Shown here piece after piece: positions 35,501 through 47,230 of a stretch of DNA of 64,000 nucleotides (position 1 is the stretch's first letter; each line of letters opens with the position of its first letter). Source of the DNA: Massospora cicadina (taxonomy: Eukaryota; Entomophthoromycota; Entomophthoromycetes; Entomophthorales; Entomophthoraceae). The notes beneath the pieces were generated by a model that worked only from the letters and a program-made list of their open reading frames with translations, did not search any database and was not told the DNA's origin. The DNA is taken from the NCBI GenBank assembly GCA_022478985.1, contig JAKSZP010007886.1, positions 62,001 to 126,000 on the forward strand. Direction: 5' to 3'. The position numbers were made by a program, and so were the translations under genes.

Positions 35501-36040
35501 CCTTATGAAGGGCAGCAAGCGCGGCCCCAGATCTATAACATGCTGTTTGTGGGTTGAGGAGTGGATGAGGATCTTGTTAATATAAGCAACAGTGTACACG
35601 TTATGCAGATCGCCCAGAACATCGTTGGTCATTCATTGGAATGTGGTGGGCGCGTTCTTTAACCCAAAAGGCATTAATGGAATTAGAGTATATCTTACCT
35701 CGTCCAAATAGAGGTAAGCCATTACTGACCTTCTTTTACGCAAATATGGTTAAAGGCTTTTACTAGATTGAGTTTAGTAAAGAACTTTCAACTTCACAAT
35801 TTTTTTGGGCAATTGTTTGTTATAGCGGAGCAAGTAGGGGTTGTGAACCATGATGTTGTTAAGGTGACCATAGTGTATGCAAGGGCGCAGTGTGCCATAA
35901 GTCTTTTTTGCAAACATAATGGTGGAGGCTACTGGAGATGTCTTCTTGAAAAGCCACCCCTTCACAAGCATGTCATCTATCCACACGTCCAAGGCTGCAC
36001 TTTCTTCTGCCGTATGGGGTATAGTGTACAATTGATGTTG
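35501..36040 (-). pseudogene. element D reverse transcriptase palm (broken)
   Basis: 36031-35774 opens YTIPHTAEESAALDVWIDDM and gives GTLRPCIHYGHLNNIMV, the palm entry. The catalytic site reads AYINKILIHSS, with YINK at 35573-35584 in place of YIDD. Several frame changes lie between. Confidence 0.83.
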
Positions 36041-36479
36041 ACCACCTCCACCGTTGTATAGAACTTAAGGTCATACTTCAAGTATGATGGAAGTTGAGTA
36101 GCTTTCTACAAATCAGAATCATCCCTATACGCGATCAGAGATGGGGAAAATTAGGAGGCAGCCCATGGGTGTAGCAAGCGTGGAAATGACTCCTCCACTC
36201 CAAGCTTTACCCAGGATGTTGAAAAGTGGGAACACACCGCCCCCTGAACATTTCCAAAGAGTAACATGTTCAAGGCTAGCTTAAAATTCACTTGTTGGCG
36301 TCTCCGCCAACCCACATCAATGATAGCTGGGAATACCATGTCATACATGGCTGAGAAATTACGCAGAATTTAAAGTTTTCCACTTTACACAGGACTGGGT
36401 TATGCACATTACATGTTGACTGTACAGTGGAAGATGCAACCACCACCTTCAGGACCTCATACAAGTCAAATTAACTGAT

Positions 36480-36620
36480 GAGCCAACTCCAACCTCATAA
36501 TGTTTCCTGCTGCCCCCATGTCCACCAAGGTCTTGAATGACACCTGGTGTGCGCCAGATGGATTTTCACTGGTATCAGGAAGAAGGGATGGTCCTTCTTG
36601 CAGGCGAGCATCTTTAGTGG
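36480..36620 (-). pseudogene. element D aspartic protease (broken)
   Basis: Minus-strand wording VSFKTLVDMGAAGNIMRLEL (about 36545-36486) has the shape of a chromovirus protease active site, with DSG changed to DMG; the aspartate is retained. Flanking domain sequence is hard to follow. Confidence 0.55.
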
Positions 36621-36871
36621 TAATATTAAGCTAATGGAAGTAACTAATAGAAGGATGGGAAACTCCGCTCTGAACTTGTTGCAACCAACTCCAATGACAT
36701 TAGTGCACAACATCAAACACAAGTGCGGCTCTTAAACGACCTGACCTACTGAACCAGAAATGAGTTAGACTTGGCCAACTAGAAAGGGTCTTAATGCTGG
36801 TATGGGAAACCCCAAACCCCACCCACCCAAAGGGTGAGATGGAGAGGGTCAGTTTATTGGTCGCTCCATTA

Positions 36872-37734
36872 TGCCATGGAGCGTGCTGATGATAATGATT
36901 AGACTCCTGGAACTCTGGGTGAGTTACCACCCAAAACCCAACCCAGAATTCCAAATGTACAGCCATAAAAATAATTTGTTAAATATGAGAAAATTGGCCA
37001 CAAGGACCAGCCATGGGGGTGCTAAGATTGGGGATCATCACACCTTGATTTTTAAATAAAATATATTAAGCCAAAGATTTTAAGTTTCTTGAGTATTTTA
37101 TTCTAACTAAAGTGGTGAAAATAAAAAAATGGAGTGACAGTGTTACCTGTTGGGGCCACTGCATATAAGCTTGCTGGAAAAAATTATGATGCATATGCAA
37201 CTGCCTAGGTAATAAACTTATGACAATCTGGCAAATTGGTCTGACAGACCTACTTTGTAACCAACTTGGGTCTTTCTGCTTATCAAAATTCATTTCAGGT
37301 TCATTAATCAAATTTAATTTTTGTTGCGTGAATGCATTTTGAAATGGTGGCGACATCTTGGGCAGCTGGTAGGTAGCTCCCAGGGAAAGGCCACATAAGG
37401 CTGGGGCAAAATTGATAGGGAAAGGGTTGACCGCCCCAAACATGTTGAGGACAGGTGTGGCATGGATGTGATGAAAGGATCTCAGCGGGTTTAGGGTGTT
37501 TTTCACAATTTAGCCATCTCCTGGCAAACCCTCCTAATATTTTCCACCAGATTGGTTAAACATAATGATGGGAGGAGAACTGCAACCCTCAGGGGATACT
37601 CCATGACCCACTCTCATCAACCACATTAGTAAATTGCTCTGGGTGATGAGAGGCATGGGTGCTAGCTTCCACCTATCTTTTGAATGAAACGGGAATTGAT
37701 CCCAGTCCAGATAGAGAGGTTACTGCCCAAGACA
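36872..37734 (-). repeat. element D 5' LTR
   Basis: About 863 bp, starting TGTCTTGGGCAG on the minus strand and matching the left LTR except for the SINE. It preserves the empty site at about 37260-37285. Confidence 0.78.
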
Positions 37735-38760
37735 ATAATGGTGAGCTGGTTATCCTAAAGCTACTTAATAAAGTACTTAAAACTCTAACACTGATTTTTG
37801 CTTAGTTTTAATTATGTGAATTATTAGTATGTTAACAATTCACATTAACTCATCTAAATAGATTAAAAACTATTAGCCTCAATGTCTGTCATTCAGTTAG
37901 TGTTAGAGTTTTATTAAGTAGGTTTTTGTTTATTTAGGTGAGCAATTTTTTAGTTTCAGGTGAGCAATTTAGTGAATAGTTTGATATATTCAACATTTCT
38001 CAACCACTCACCAGTTATATTGACCCTATCAGACTTAATGGTTTTAAATGTCAGTCAGTATGTCTGTCAATCAATAATAATTATCAAGTTTATTAGAATA
38101 TATGTACAATTTGATTTATAATAATAAAAACATAAATATACCAAAAAAGTAGCAAGCTGCAACATAAATAAATGATTAACTCAGATATTAATTGTTAAGA
38201 CAAAGAATGAAAAAAAATTCAGCCCAGCTAGCTCAATATATCTTTTATCTCTAAAGAATTGCACTTTTAAAAGATTTAAAAGTGATTAGTACAAACCCAA
38301 AGAGAACATACGCCTGCCTTTGAAGTACTGCACCTATAGGGCAGTACACCACGTCCATAACACTTAGCATAAGTAGGCCTTTCCGCCTGTTTGTGCAAAG
38401 CACAAAGAAATGGATGGCTTGCTTGCACTAGATACAAATTTAATTATGAAGTATGCTAAGATGGATGCACTGTCTGAATGACTTCCCACCAACAAAGGCC
38501 CCAATAACAAATAAGCTACACAAATGATCAAAAAATAATCAAACTTGACCAAAAACCATGAAACACAGTGACAAGCATGGAAAATGCAACTGATTCCCAG
38601 GATTAGTTTCTGCCAAAAACCAGATGTTCAACATTGACCTTTGTGAGTGCAAAGCAATACTGAGAACAGCGGCTTCAGGGATATTCCCCGCCAAACATCA
38701 ATTAGGTGAGGGAATTGGGCCTCATAGGGGGAAAACTTTTTTGAAAACCAAAAAACCCTG
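37735..38760. other. unassigned AT-rich DNA before LINE F
   Basis: No gene recognised. AT-rich with short direct repeats (GAGCAATTTA/TTAG near 37940-37975; TGTCAATCA-type near 38050-38080). The 5' end of LINE F may begin anywhere between about 38200 and 38760, since no 5' boundary or target duplication could be found. Confidence 0.45.
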
Positions 38761-38768
38761 ACGAAGTT

Positions 38769-41700
38769 TTGGTTGGATTGGATACTGAATCTGATTTTAC
38801 CAGCAAAAGCCAAGGGTCCAGTTCATCTGGGAAACAACAAAAAATGCTTGCAACTGAGATGGAGAAAATATATAACGATGCTCAAAACAATCACCCAAAA
38901 AATATGTTGGAAACCAGTACCAACAATGACCATCAGGGGGAATGGTCCCTAACCATAATTGAACAGCCAAACTGAGAAAACTGTTGGGCATAATCTCTGA
39001 AGAACCATTGGGCACAATCCCCAACAAATCCAAGTTGACAGAGGGGGCAAAATCAGCCCAGAATCAATTAGCAAATCATAGCAGACTGTTTTAAATAATT
39101 CCTGATGAACCATCAGGTGCAATCCCCAACAAATCCAAGTTGACAGTGGGGGAGAACAAGCCCAGAATCACTTAGAGAACATAGCGAACCATCAGGGATG
39201 ATCCCTGTTAGTGATGAAGAAGTATCTGGCACCTAATCTGAAGGATCAGACACCTGTGAAAGTTCATTGAAAATAGTAAAAATACTCCTGGAAGGTGTCA
39301 AAACCCCAACAGCAGTCAAGTTGGCAACCAGGGTCCTGGTGAAGTACACCCTCATCCAGAAAGACATGTTAGCCCACTGTGGAGTGTCTTTGCATAAAAT
39401 CAAGCAATGGGAGGCCCTACAGTTCCCATACTTAACGGTGACAGAATGGATCTCCAAAAACATTATATCAGCCATTGCAGCCATTAGGCGTAAACACAAG
39501 TTTTCCACCGGGGTATCCAAACAATGGCTCAACACCCAAATATTGCTTGATATGGCGATGCTCTTCAAGGCGTCACAGATCCAAACCAAAGACACCCTTC
39601 AATGGATGAAACTCACCTGGAGCATAGAGTGATCAAAGCCGCAGTTTGAGCAAATTTAAGGCTGGCAGACGCAAAGGCTTGGATGGAAGCTGGTATTGAC
39701 CTCCTTAATGTGATGGAATACAATAAGGCCAGAATATCAGAAAGATTTGCAAAGACATCAGGAGCTCTGGACTCACTCCAACAAATTATCCGATTATGCA
39801 AAATGTTTCATGAAAATTTCGACTGCCTTCAAATGGGCCCAACATATCATTCCAGTCAACACCGCGCTGGAATGGTATAACACCACATTCTCCCCAGAGG
39901 AGGCATTGCCATGGATTGCAGCTGGGTTCAAGGCCACCAAGGCCCTACACTGGTTGTACACCCAAATCCCACTGGCCACTGCATCTGACCTGATGAAGGT
40001 GGGCTGGACAAAGAAGAAGGCGGTGGAGTGGGGACCCTTCTGGGATTTGTCACTGGAAGAGGCCATTAACTGGTCAACTAATGGATCTACCCCATAGGAA
40101 ATGTTATAGTGGTTCCATGTGGGAGCCAGTATCAACTAAGTTCATGAATGGGTGGATCTGGGAGTCACAAAAACCCATTCACGAAAACTTCTGAGGCTGA
40201 CCTTTCGCCATAGAGAAATGTAAACTCTGTTGTGACGTTGCCGCACTAGCCAAAGCCACAGACTAGGATGCATTGGGGTTCACCCCAGAGTTGGCCCAGC
40301 TGTGGATGGAACACAAGATTTCACCATAGGCTGCATCTGTGATGAAAGGGGTCATGACCCCAGACCTGAGCCAAGAATGGCTTAAAGTGGGGATCCAAAT
40401 CAAAACCATCTGGGATTGGAAGCAATCCTTCCTGGAACCTTCAGTAGCTGCCCATATGCCGCCAAAGGTTTCGCCCCTTTTAAAGACATTCAATGGTGCG
40501 AGGCAGGAGTTCTGGCCACCATGGCACAAATTTTCACAGATGGCAGGTAAAACAGTGTTATGGTAAGGTACTGGTGCCAGCATAGTTCGATTATGCTGGA
40601 GGCCCTCCAGAAATACCTGCACTCAACATGTGGCACATAATCTGCCCTCAAATTGTACCAACTGTTATTTTTGCTGAAAGATGCCATCGAGTAGCAAAAC
40701 CTTAAGATTAGTGCAAATGGCTATGAGCATTAATCGCCACAGTATCAGCATATACCAGATAAAAGCATTTCTCAATTGAGGAATTATCCTTGATGAGTCA
40801 GTAAGCTGTATAATGAAGGGAAACCCCCGCTAAAGTACCTAAGCCTATCATGAAATCAAAGTCATACAGCATAACGGCAGCCCATACTGACAATAACACA
40901 TGGAAGGGGCTGGAAGCCATATTGAATACATCTGCCAACTAATTAGCAGAGGCTTCACAGACCGCCAAGCGCCTAAGTCAGATCTAAAGGATGCAATCCA
41001 AATCTACCTGAAGCTGGTGGTGGAGGAGGAGTGGTCTAACCTGATTATGGCAATTTATCAGGAGCTTGATGAGGTGCTAGCAGGAGGGGACTTTGACCAC
41101 CACTGGGTACCCAAACAAGCTATATCAATTTCACAATCCCAGGCAGTTTGGACCGTAAAAACTCCTTAAGATCGGAATCAGTATAAGAGAGTTTATCTTC
41201 AAATGGAATTGACTAGATATGCAACCAAACTGCATGGTGGGTGACATTCCAAAATATCCCAAATGATTGGGAGAGGGAATGGTGCATGAAGCAATCTGGA
41301 CTGGAACATTGTACTATGGGGAATTATGAGAATTTGGAAAGCTGGCAGTGTTTACATCAAAAAGTGCCTTCACCACCGAACAATTGAAGTGCTATATGAA
41401 CTGGCCCCATGGATGAAGCCAAATAAAATCGCCTTAACTCGATTCATCCGCCTGCCTGGCCTAAGCAGAGTCATATATGTCAATCAAGAAGACGTGAAGC
41501 AAGTATTCCAGTTCTGTTACCAGACTGGCCATACAATGGCTCAATGCCACCATCATAAGGGAAAACCCCTCGAGAGTACAATTATGACACCATCAGAGGG
41601 GTCACAAAGATTGGGGCCAAAACATTCCTTAGATCAAAAGCCAAAGAATTGATCCTGCAGAACCTAATAGAGTTTGTAGACATGAAACACCAACAGCAAG

Positions 41701-42360
41701 AGTTGGACCTCACTCATAGGAAAGCATGGGAATGAGAAACGGCCAAATGACCTGAAGAGGATGATGAGCCATTCATCAACCCAAACCCCAAATTGTACAA
41801 AATGGATGAAGGAATGAGCCCCAAACTGACAGCGCCACGCCTATCCTAAGCAGAATGGATGATCTGCAAGGAAGAAAGATGGCAGAAGGTGAACCTGAAA
41901 ATTTCCCCAAGAAGGGATGTGCAGCACAAGATGCCAATAAATCAAAATCTAAGCCCAACAAGTTGAAAGAGAATATGAAGTCAACTTGGAAATCGTCAGC
42001 AAATAAACCTGAGGAGACTAGAAATCAAACAACCAAATTGACATGATTGACAAATTCAGCCAAAGGAATCTGACCAAAAAGGCCAGATCTGCCAAAAAAT
42101 CAAATGAAGGGGTATGAATCCAATTGATGGATGAGGGGGAATCTGCCATGCCACCAGTAGGGACAATGGAGCACCCAAAGCTGGTAGTTAAACAGTCCCA
42201 GTTGTCTAATGATAGGGAGATGGTGATGGAAACTGAATTCACAGTGCACAGAATGCCTAGTAATACAATCCCAGTTTTTTCAAACTGACCCTGAAGATCA
42301 ACCAATACCCCATGCACACCCTCAGCGACACCAACCATCAACAAGCAAACTTCCATCCAT
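38769..42360 (+). pseudogene. LINE F ORF1 with 13-residue Trp repeats and zinc knuckle
   Basis: A long ORF1 readable across several frames. The N-terminus is polar (38769-38975), followed by a two-and-a-half-copy direct repeat (39002, 39107 and 39186) encoding PNKSKLT blocks. From 39267 to about 40550 an array of 13-residue units follows (separate entry). Then comes a more globular part (40900-41480; the block MKPNKIALTRFIRLPGLSRV at 41413-41472) and a knuckle FCYQTGHTMAQC (about 41512-41547), with the first cysteine of C-x2-C-x4-H-x4-C replaced. A lysine-rich tail ends near 42360. Stops and frameshifts make it a relic. Confidence 0.75.
39267..40550 (+). repeat. array of 13-residue A-x-x-W repeats in LINE F ORF1
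   Basis: Units of 13 residues follow one another with Trp (or an aromatic/aliphatic residue) four places after a small residue and Gly or a hydrophobic residue four places later. In one frame from 39861: ALEWYNTTFSPEE, ALPWIAAGFKATK, ALHWLYTQIPLAT, ASDLMKVGWTKKK, then units starting AVEW, AINW and VHEW. Earlier, from 39267: IKQWEALQFPYLT, VTEWISKNIISAI, SKQWLNTQILLDM. Later, 40270-40548: AQLWMEHKISP, QEWLKVGIQIKTI, IQWCEAGVLATMA. Register survives across frameshifts, which argues for a real protein repeat. I count roughly 25-30 units. Confidence 0.8.
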
Positions 42361-42479
42361 GACTCAATTCACAACCCTGAAAATATTAATCCTCATACCC
42401 ATGGGTCGGGCTGCCAGAAATGAGGATTGCAGCCAAAAATTCTCAGGGGATGGCGAGCATACAAACAAGAAGGCGGAAG

Positions 42480-43698
42480 TTACACCATTTCAAAACAAAC
42501 AAAAATATGGACATAATTTTAATATCAGAAAAACAAAAAGGTTTCCAAAAGGAAATGGTGCCAAGATTGGTCTGTGATGCAAAGAATCACCTGTGGTCCT
42601 GACAAATAGGCTTTCAATGCGCTCTGGACGAATCATGTGGCAATTGTCACATCAGACAAGAACATATACCTGAATTTGGGGAGGAAACTCACGCTGGAAG
42701 GATCCTGATAGTGACTGCTACGCATAGGTAAACTGGCAAGAGCCTTCGAGTGTAGCAGTCTATGCTCTGGCAAAGCCTGCAAAAACTGAATATTTTGGGA
42801 ATTATATCAGAATTACCAGCTTGAGAGATGGCAGTTATAGTAGGAGACCTAAACTGTTGGACAAATGCAAGTCAGGATATGTTTCTGACAAGGGAAGTCC
42901 CAACTGAAAGGCTGATGAGATGCTAGAATAACTAGTCAAATTAGGGATGTGCCTCAGGATCTACAAGGAGGATGACGACCCAGCCAACCTAACAAAATGG
43001 ACATACAACTCTGCCGGAACCCCAAAAGCTGGTTTGCGCCTGGATTATATACTGGTGTCATCTGACCTCAGGCCAATGACGTCCAACATCAAAGACAATA
43101 TAAATACAAAAAGTTACCACATGATTTTCTGCATGGATATCAATCTAAAAGAACCCCTGAAGAACTGCAAATGGCAACTGGCACCAGCCACACTGAGGGA
43201 TGGGGAATGGCGCCAAAAAATTGAAGCTGGACTGGATTGACTGGTTGCATATCTGGATTGTCACCCAGAGATAGACCCTCTGGTATGATGGATCTGGATC
43301 AAAGAGAAGATGAATCACAATAGCATGAAGTTCAAAAAAGCAACAACCTACAAGTGAACTGCCACCATAAAATAGCTGAAAACTGCGCTGGAAAGGTTAT
43401 AGCTCAATAGGCAGGACACCGAAGAATGGTGGAGTGAGTATTATAAAAAATGCACAAAAGGTACTGTGCCCTAATGATGAAATATGAATTGGAGCGATGG
43501 ACCAATGCTACCTACCAATATCAGAGCTTAGTGGGGATGATGGCCAAAGAGGGCCTGGCACACCTCAAGAAAATCCAAAAAGAGTAGGATATGGGAAGTA
43601 GAGACAGTGGAAGGGGAAGTATCAATGGACCCAGAAATGATTAAGCGCAAGATTGAACGCTTTTATGTTGAACTATTTCACCAAATGAGTAATGAGCG
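42480..43698 (+). pseudogene. LINE F endonuclease and start of RT (broken)
   Basis: MAVIVGDLNCWTNAS at 42828 contains the GDxN endonuclease motif, preceded by a degenerate N-terminal part (about 42505-42720). The end is the open frame 42947-43240, with GLRLDYILVSSDLRPM (RLDYILVS, the conserved substrate-binding strand) and a decayed SDH site. The linker to reverse transcriptase (MDPEMIKRKIERFYVELF, about 43628-43680) runs into the insertion site of G. Confidence 0.8.
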
Positions 43699-44197
43699 TG
43701 TTGTATATTTGATATGACTGGACAATAAGCCCAAGGTCATCATGGCGAAATGAATGGAATCTGTTGGAATCGAACTGGTAATGGTAATTTAAGTGCTTTG
43801 AAATGAGGCGATATTGGGTTATTGGGAATCAGCCGAATTGGGTGGCCATGAATTAAAGAAATGAAGAATTGAAGGAACCAATGAGATACGGCGAAATAAA
43901 TTACTAAGCCTTGAAAGGGGTACCAACAAAGTTGCTACAATACAAGCAGGATGAGATGATCAGGAGGTTAGGTTGTTAATAGTTTTTAGAGTGGATGAAA
44001 CAGTGAGGATAAGCTTTGTTTTATTATAATAAAATAAAGAAGTATAGTGGGGGCAAGTGCTCCATATTAATAATAAAAGTTTATTTCTGTTGTTACAAGG
44101 GCAACGATCCTAATATTGTTGGTCCTATTGCTCAATGGGTCAAACCCTGCTCAATTTTGATTATGGCGTATCTCAACGGAAACGCCAATTTATAACA
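43699..44197 (+). repeat. element G 5' LTR
   Basis: 499 bp, begins TGTTGTATATTTGATATG and ends TTTATAACA. Highly similar to 48989-49482. A run ATTATAATAAAATAAAGAAG near 44023-44042 could include a TATA box or polyadenylation-type signal (AATAAA), present in both copies. Confidence 0.93.
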
Positions 44198-44220
44198 GTT
44201 GTTCTCACTACAGGAGGCCC
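44198..44220 (+). other. element G candidate primer-binding site
   Basis: GTTGTTCTCACTACAGGAGG follows the LTR directly. It is a variant of the GTGCTCACTACA sequence in the same place in A, B and I, showing shared priming in the family. Confidence 0.55.
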
Positions 44221-45460
44221 AATGACCAATAATAATACAATAGAAACTCAGTTGCCACCATTTGATCGCAAAGGAAATGTTCATGGGTTTTTTTGCCAAT
44301 TTATGTTTGCAACTGAAGGTACTTCAGATCAATAGAGGGTGAAACTATTGCTCTCCTCTTTGGATGTTGGGAGTGCTGATAAAGTCGTTTGTTACCTCTC
44401 AGCTAGTTCTGTTTCATACCATGAAGTTAAGGAGATGGTGCTGCAGTTGTTCAGTAGAACCGTGAAAATGTTGCAGCAGAAAGTTGAGTTTTTAACCATT
44501 GGGTTTCAACTTAACGAGACCCTCACTGCGTTTGCTGATCAATTCTCAGCTAAAGCCTATGTGTTAATTGGGGCAGGATATTTAACTGAATGTGACATAT
44601 GCATAGCATTGATCTCTTCTGTGAAACCATATTGTGAGCTTTTTAATGCCTTGTCTCCATATTTAGAGGTTGACGTACCCTTGCTTTAACTTGTCCAAAT
44701 TCTACGCCATCTATCCGCTACCTTCCCTCCACCCAAGATAGAGCGGAACCCTAGTGCCTCCGCTGCTGGAATTTCTTATCTGGAGGAATTATCCATTTCT
44801 GTTCAGTGTCCATTCAGCATCCACTGGCCTTATCTAGAATACACGCCTCACTTCCAATCCGATTGCCAACATCAGCTCACCTATTGAGAGGAGCCAGGTT
44901 AAACTGTTCAAAACCAGCCCAACCTTTGGGGTGGCTCCTTTTACAATAATCATGGTTGTAGGTCTTATGGGATTAATTGCTTTTCGTGTGGTCACTCTGA
45001 GCACCTGGCTAGAAGTTGTTACAAACGTTGGGCCCAGTACTTACCACAGAAGCAGTACCACCAGGGGAAAATCAGAGCGGGAGTAGAGATGAGACTCTCT
45101 ACCTCTGCTATTCTGACCCAAAACGCCCCACCGGAACTTATTCTTGTACCTTCAGTAGAAGTTCCTCAGTATGATGACGCCTTCTTATATCAACAACAGG
45201 TTGGAGGGGTGAATGTGCTGACATGAACACAATTCACAGACATGGTGGAAGCAAACTCTCAGGACCAGCCAAAGCCTTATGCTTGTCAAATATTTGATCA
45301 CCTTTCTACCTATGAACCAGATCCATTTGCTGATGTGTTTATCTTGACAGGGGTCAGCGTGGCCCTCTCTGTGGACGCTATTGTTAAAGAATACCCTAAA
45401 GTGGGGATGGGTATTATGAGCTTCCTTGAAAAAAAACTTATTAAATGACCATGTCTTAAA
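44221..45460 (+). pseudogene. gag: element G gag (broken)
   Basis: ATG at 44221 (MTNNNTIETQLPPFDRKG). A single TAG at about 44333 separates this from an open 116-codon capsid segment (44339-44689). A clean zinc knuckle CFSCGHSEHLARSC (C-x2-C-x4-H-x4-C) is at about 44981-45022. A tail to 45448 leads into protease. Few lesions compared with the other gags. Confidence 0.85.
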
Positions 45461-45509
45461 ATAATCAGATGCATCTTACTCTGAGTATACTTACTGTGAT
45501 ACTGTAGTA

Positions 45510-45930
45510 GCAAAAACTCGATTTTGTGTGATGATCAATACAGGTGCCCCAATCAACATAGTATCCACAAGGTTGGTGTCAAAGTTGGCATTAAAGCCTG
45601 ATGTGGAGCATCATATGGTGTATGGGACTTCAGGAGCAGAAAGCACAGTCTCTGAAGTAGCGTACAGCGCGCTACCCTTGCGTTTTGGGTCAATTGTCAT
45701 TGTAGCCCAGCTATAGTGTTACCAAACAACAACTACAACCTGTTAATTGGAACCACTTTTATGCACCACTTTGGGGCTATTGTCAATATGACAGTGGAGA
45801 CATTTGAACTTATGGGGCATCAGATCCCAATCTACTTCACTTTCAGTGGAATGCCAAAGGATTCAGTACACTTGAGTCACATTAACCTTGCATACAGTGA
45901 TGGAGTGGTTGCGGTTCACTATCATTGACT
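45510..45930 (+). pseudogene. element G aspartic protease, catalytic Asp lost
   Basis: FCVMINTGAPINIVSTRLVS (from about 45522) has N-T-G at 45537-45545 where D-T-G is needed; then YGTSGAEST and, after a stop at 45714, NNYNLLIGTTFMHHFGAIVN (45721-45780), the second conserved block. A single G-to-A change accounts for the Asp-to-Asn replacement. Confidence 0.85.
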
Positions 45931-46539
45931 AAAGAGCAAGACATGGGCCCTTCCCAATCAAATCTATGAATATCAAGGGTTACCACTTAGAGCTGCGGCC
46001 CCTATATCTATTCCCTCTGGACACCAAGCAATCATAAGAACCAAGTTAGAGGTGGAAGTGCCTGCTGGGCTATATGTGGAGGTCATTGGGCCCTATCAAC
46101 AATCATGGCTTGAGCCCCACGTGGCCCCTGGCATTATACTTCCAGGGCATGGGGAGATAAAGGTCTTGGTAACGAATCTACAGGATAAACCAATGCAAAT
46201 CCGCCAACACTAAGTAGTTACCTTCCTCCATTTCATTCCAGTTGAGGAGGTCCATGGGATTTATGAGTTTGGCTCACTGGAGAAATTTGGTCTACCCATC
46301 AAAAACAGCCCAGTGTAATGGCAGTGGTACCGCGTGAAAATTTAATGGGGTTATCAGAAGATCAAAAGGATTGAGTGGAAGCCTTATTTCAAAAATACAA
46401 AGAGATCTTTGCTGTTGATGATAATGATTTGGGGTGCGCCCAAGGAGTGATCCATTAAGTGGACACTGGGGATCATCCCCCCATTGAAACTCAGCCAATC
46501 CACTGATCTAGAGCTGCGGAAGAAGTTGTTACTGCAGAA

Positions 46540-47230
46540 ATTGATAAAGTGTTGAAGCAAGGACTGCTCAAACCATCGAAGAGCCCATGGGCTTCCCCTG
46601 TCCTAATTATCAAAAAGAAGGATGGTACTAACTGGGTAGTAATTGACTACTGTAAGCTCAACAGCATTACAAAAAAGGACTCATACCCTTTGCCACGAAT
46701 TGATGATGTGTTGGACCAGTTAGGGGTAGCTTGTTACTTCTCTGCAATGGATTTAATATCTGGCTATTGGAAAATCGAGTTATCTGTGGTGGAACAAGAA
46801 AAATGAGCCATTATCACGCCAAAAGGGCTTTTTCAACTAACACATATGCCGCAAGGGCTGTGTAATGCCCCAGCTACTTTCCAAAGGGCAATGGACACTA
46901 TCCTTGGCAACTTGAAGCTGTCATGCATTCTTGTATACCTTGACAACATCAACGTCTTCTCCCGCATGTTTTCTGAGCACTTTAGCCATTTAGAAGAGGT
47001 ATTCTGCCGGTTGGCTGAGGCCAACATTAAAATCAAGCCCAAGAAATGCCACTTTTTCAAGGATCAGCTAGAGTACCTCAGGTTTGTAGTTGATGCAACA
47101 GGGCTGAGGCCCCAACCAGCTAAGGTGGATGCCATTCAGAAGATGACTACACCAAGAATTTAATGGGATATACAAGTATTTTTAGGGTTGGTTGGCTACT
47201 ATCATCGCTTCATACCTAACTTTTGTTATA
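46540..47230 (+). pseudogene. element G reverse transcriptase (YLDN)
   Basis: 46549-46806 gives SPWASPVLIIKKKDGTNWVV and YPLPRIDDVLDQLG; after a TGA at 46804, 46846-47163 gives PQGLCNAPATFQRAM, the catalytic VYLDNINVFSR (YLDN at 46936-46947) and IKPKKCHFFKDQLEYL. The second catalytic aspartate is asparagine. Otherwise this is the best-preserved gypsy RT in the window. Confidence 0.92.

Larger units (their letters stand above)
32148..37734 (-). mobile_element. element D: minus-strand chromodomain gypsy element lacking gag
   Basis: Direct repeats 32148-33141 and 36872-37734 begin TGTCAAGGAGCATGCTGAT and TGCCATGGAGCGTGCTGAT and act as LTRs. A purine tract (CTAAAGGGAAACATTA on the minus strand, 33142-33157) abuts the left copy, which is therefore the 3' LTR. 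Between them protease, reverse transcriptase, RNase H, integrase and a degenerate chromodomain read on the minus strand. I find no gag in the 3.7-kb internal region. AATGGT occurs at 32142-32147 and 37737-37742 and may be the target duplication, three bases out of register on the right. Confidence 0.8.
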
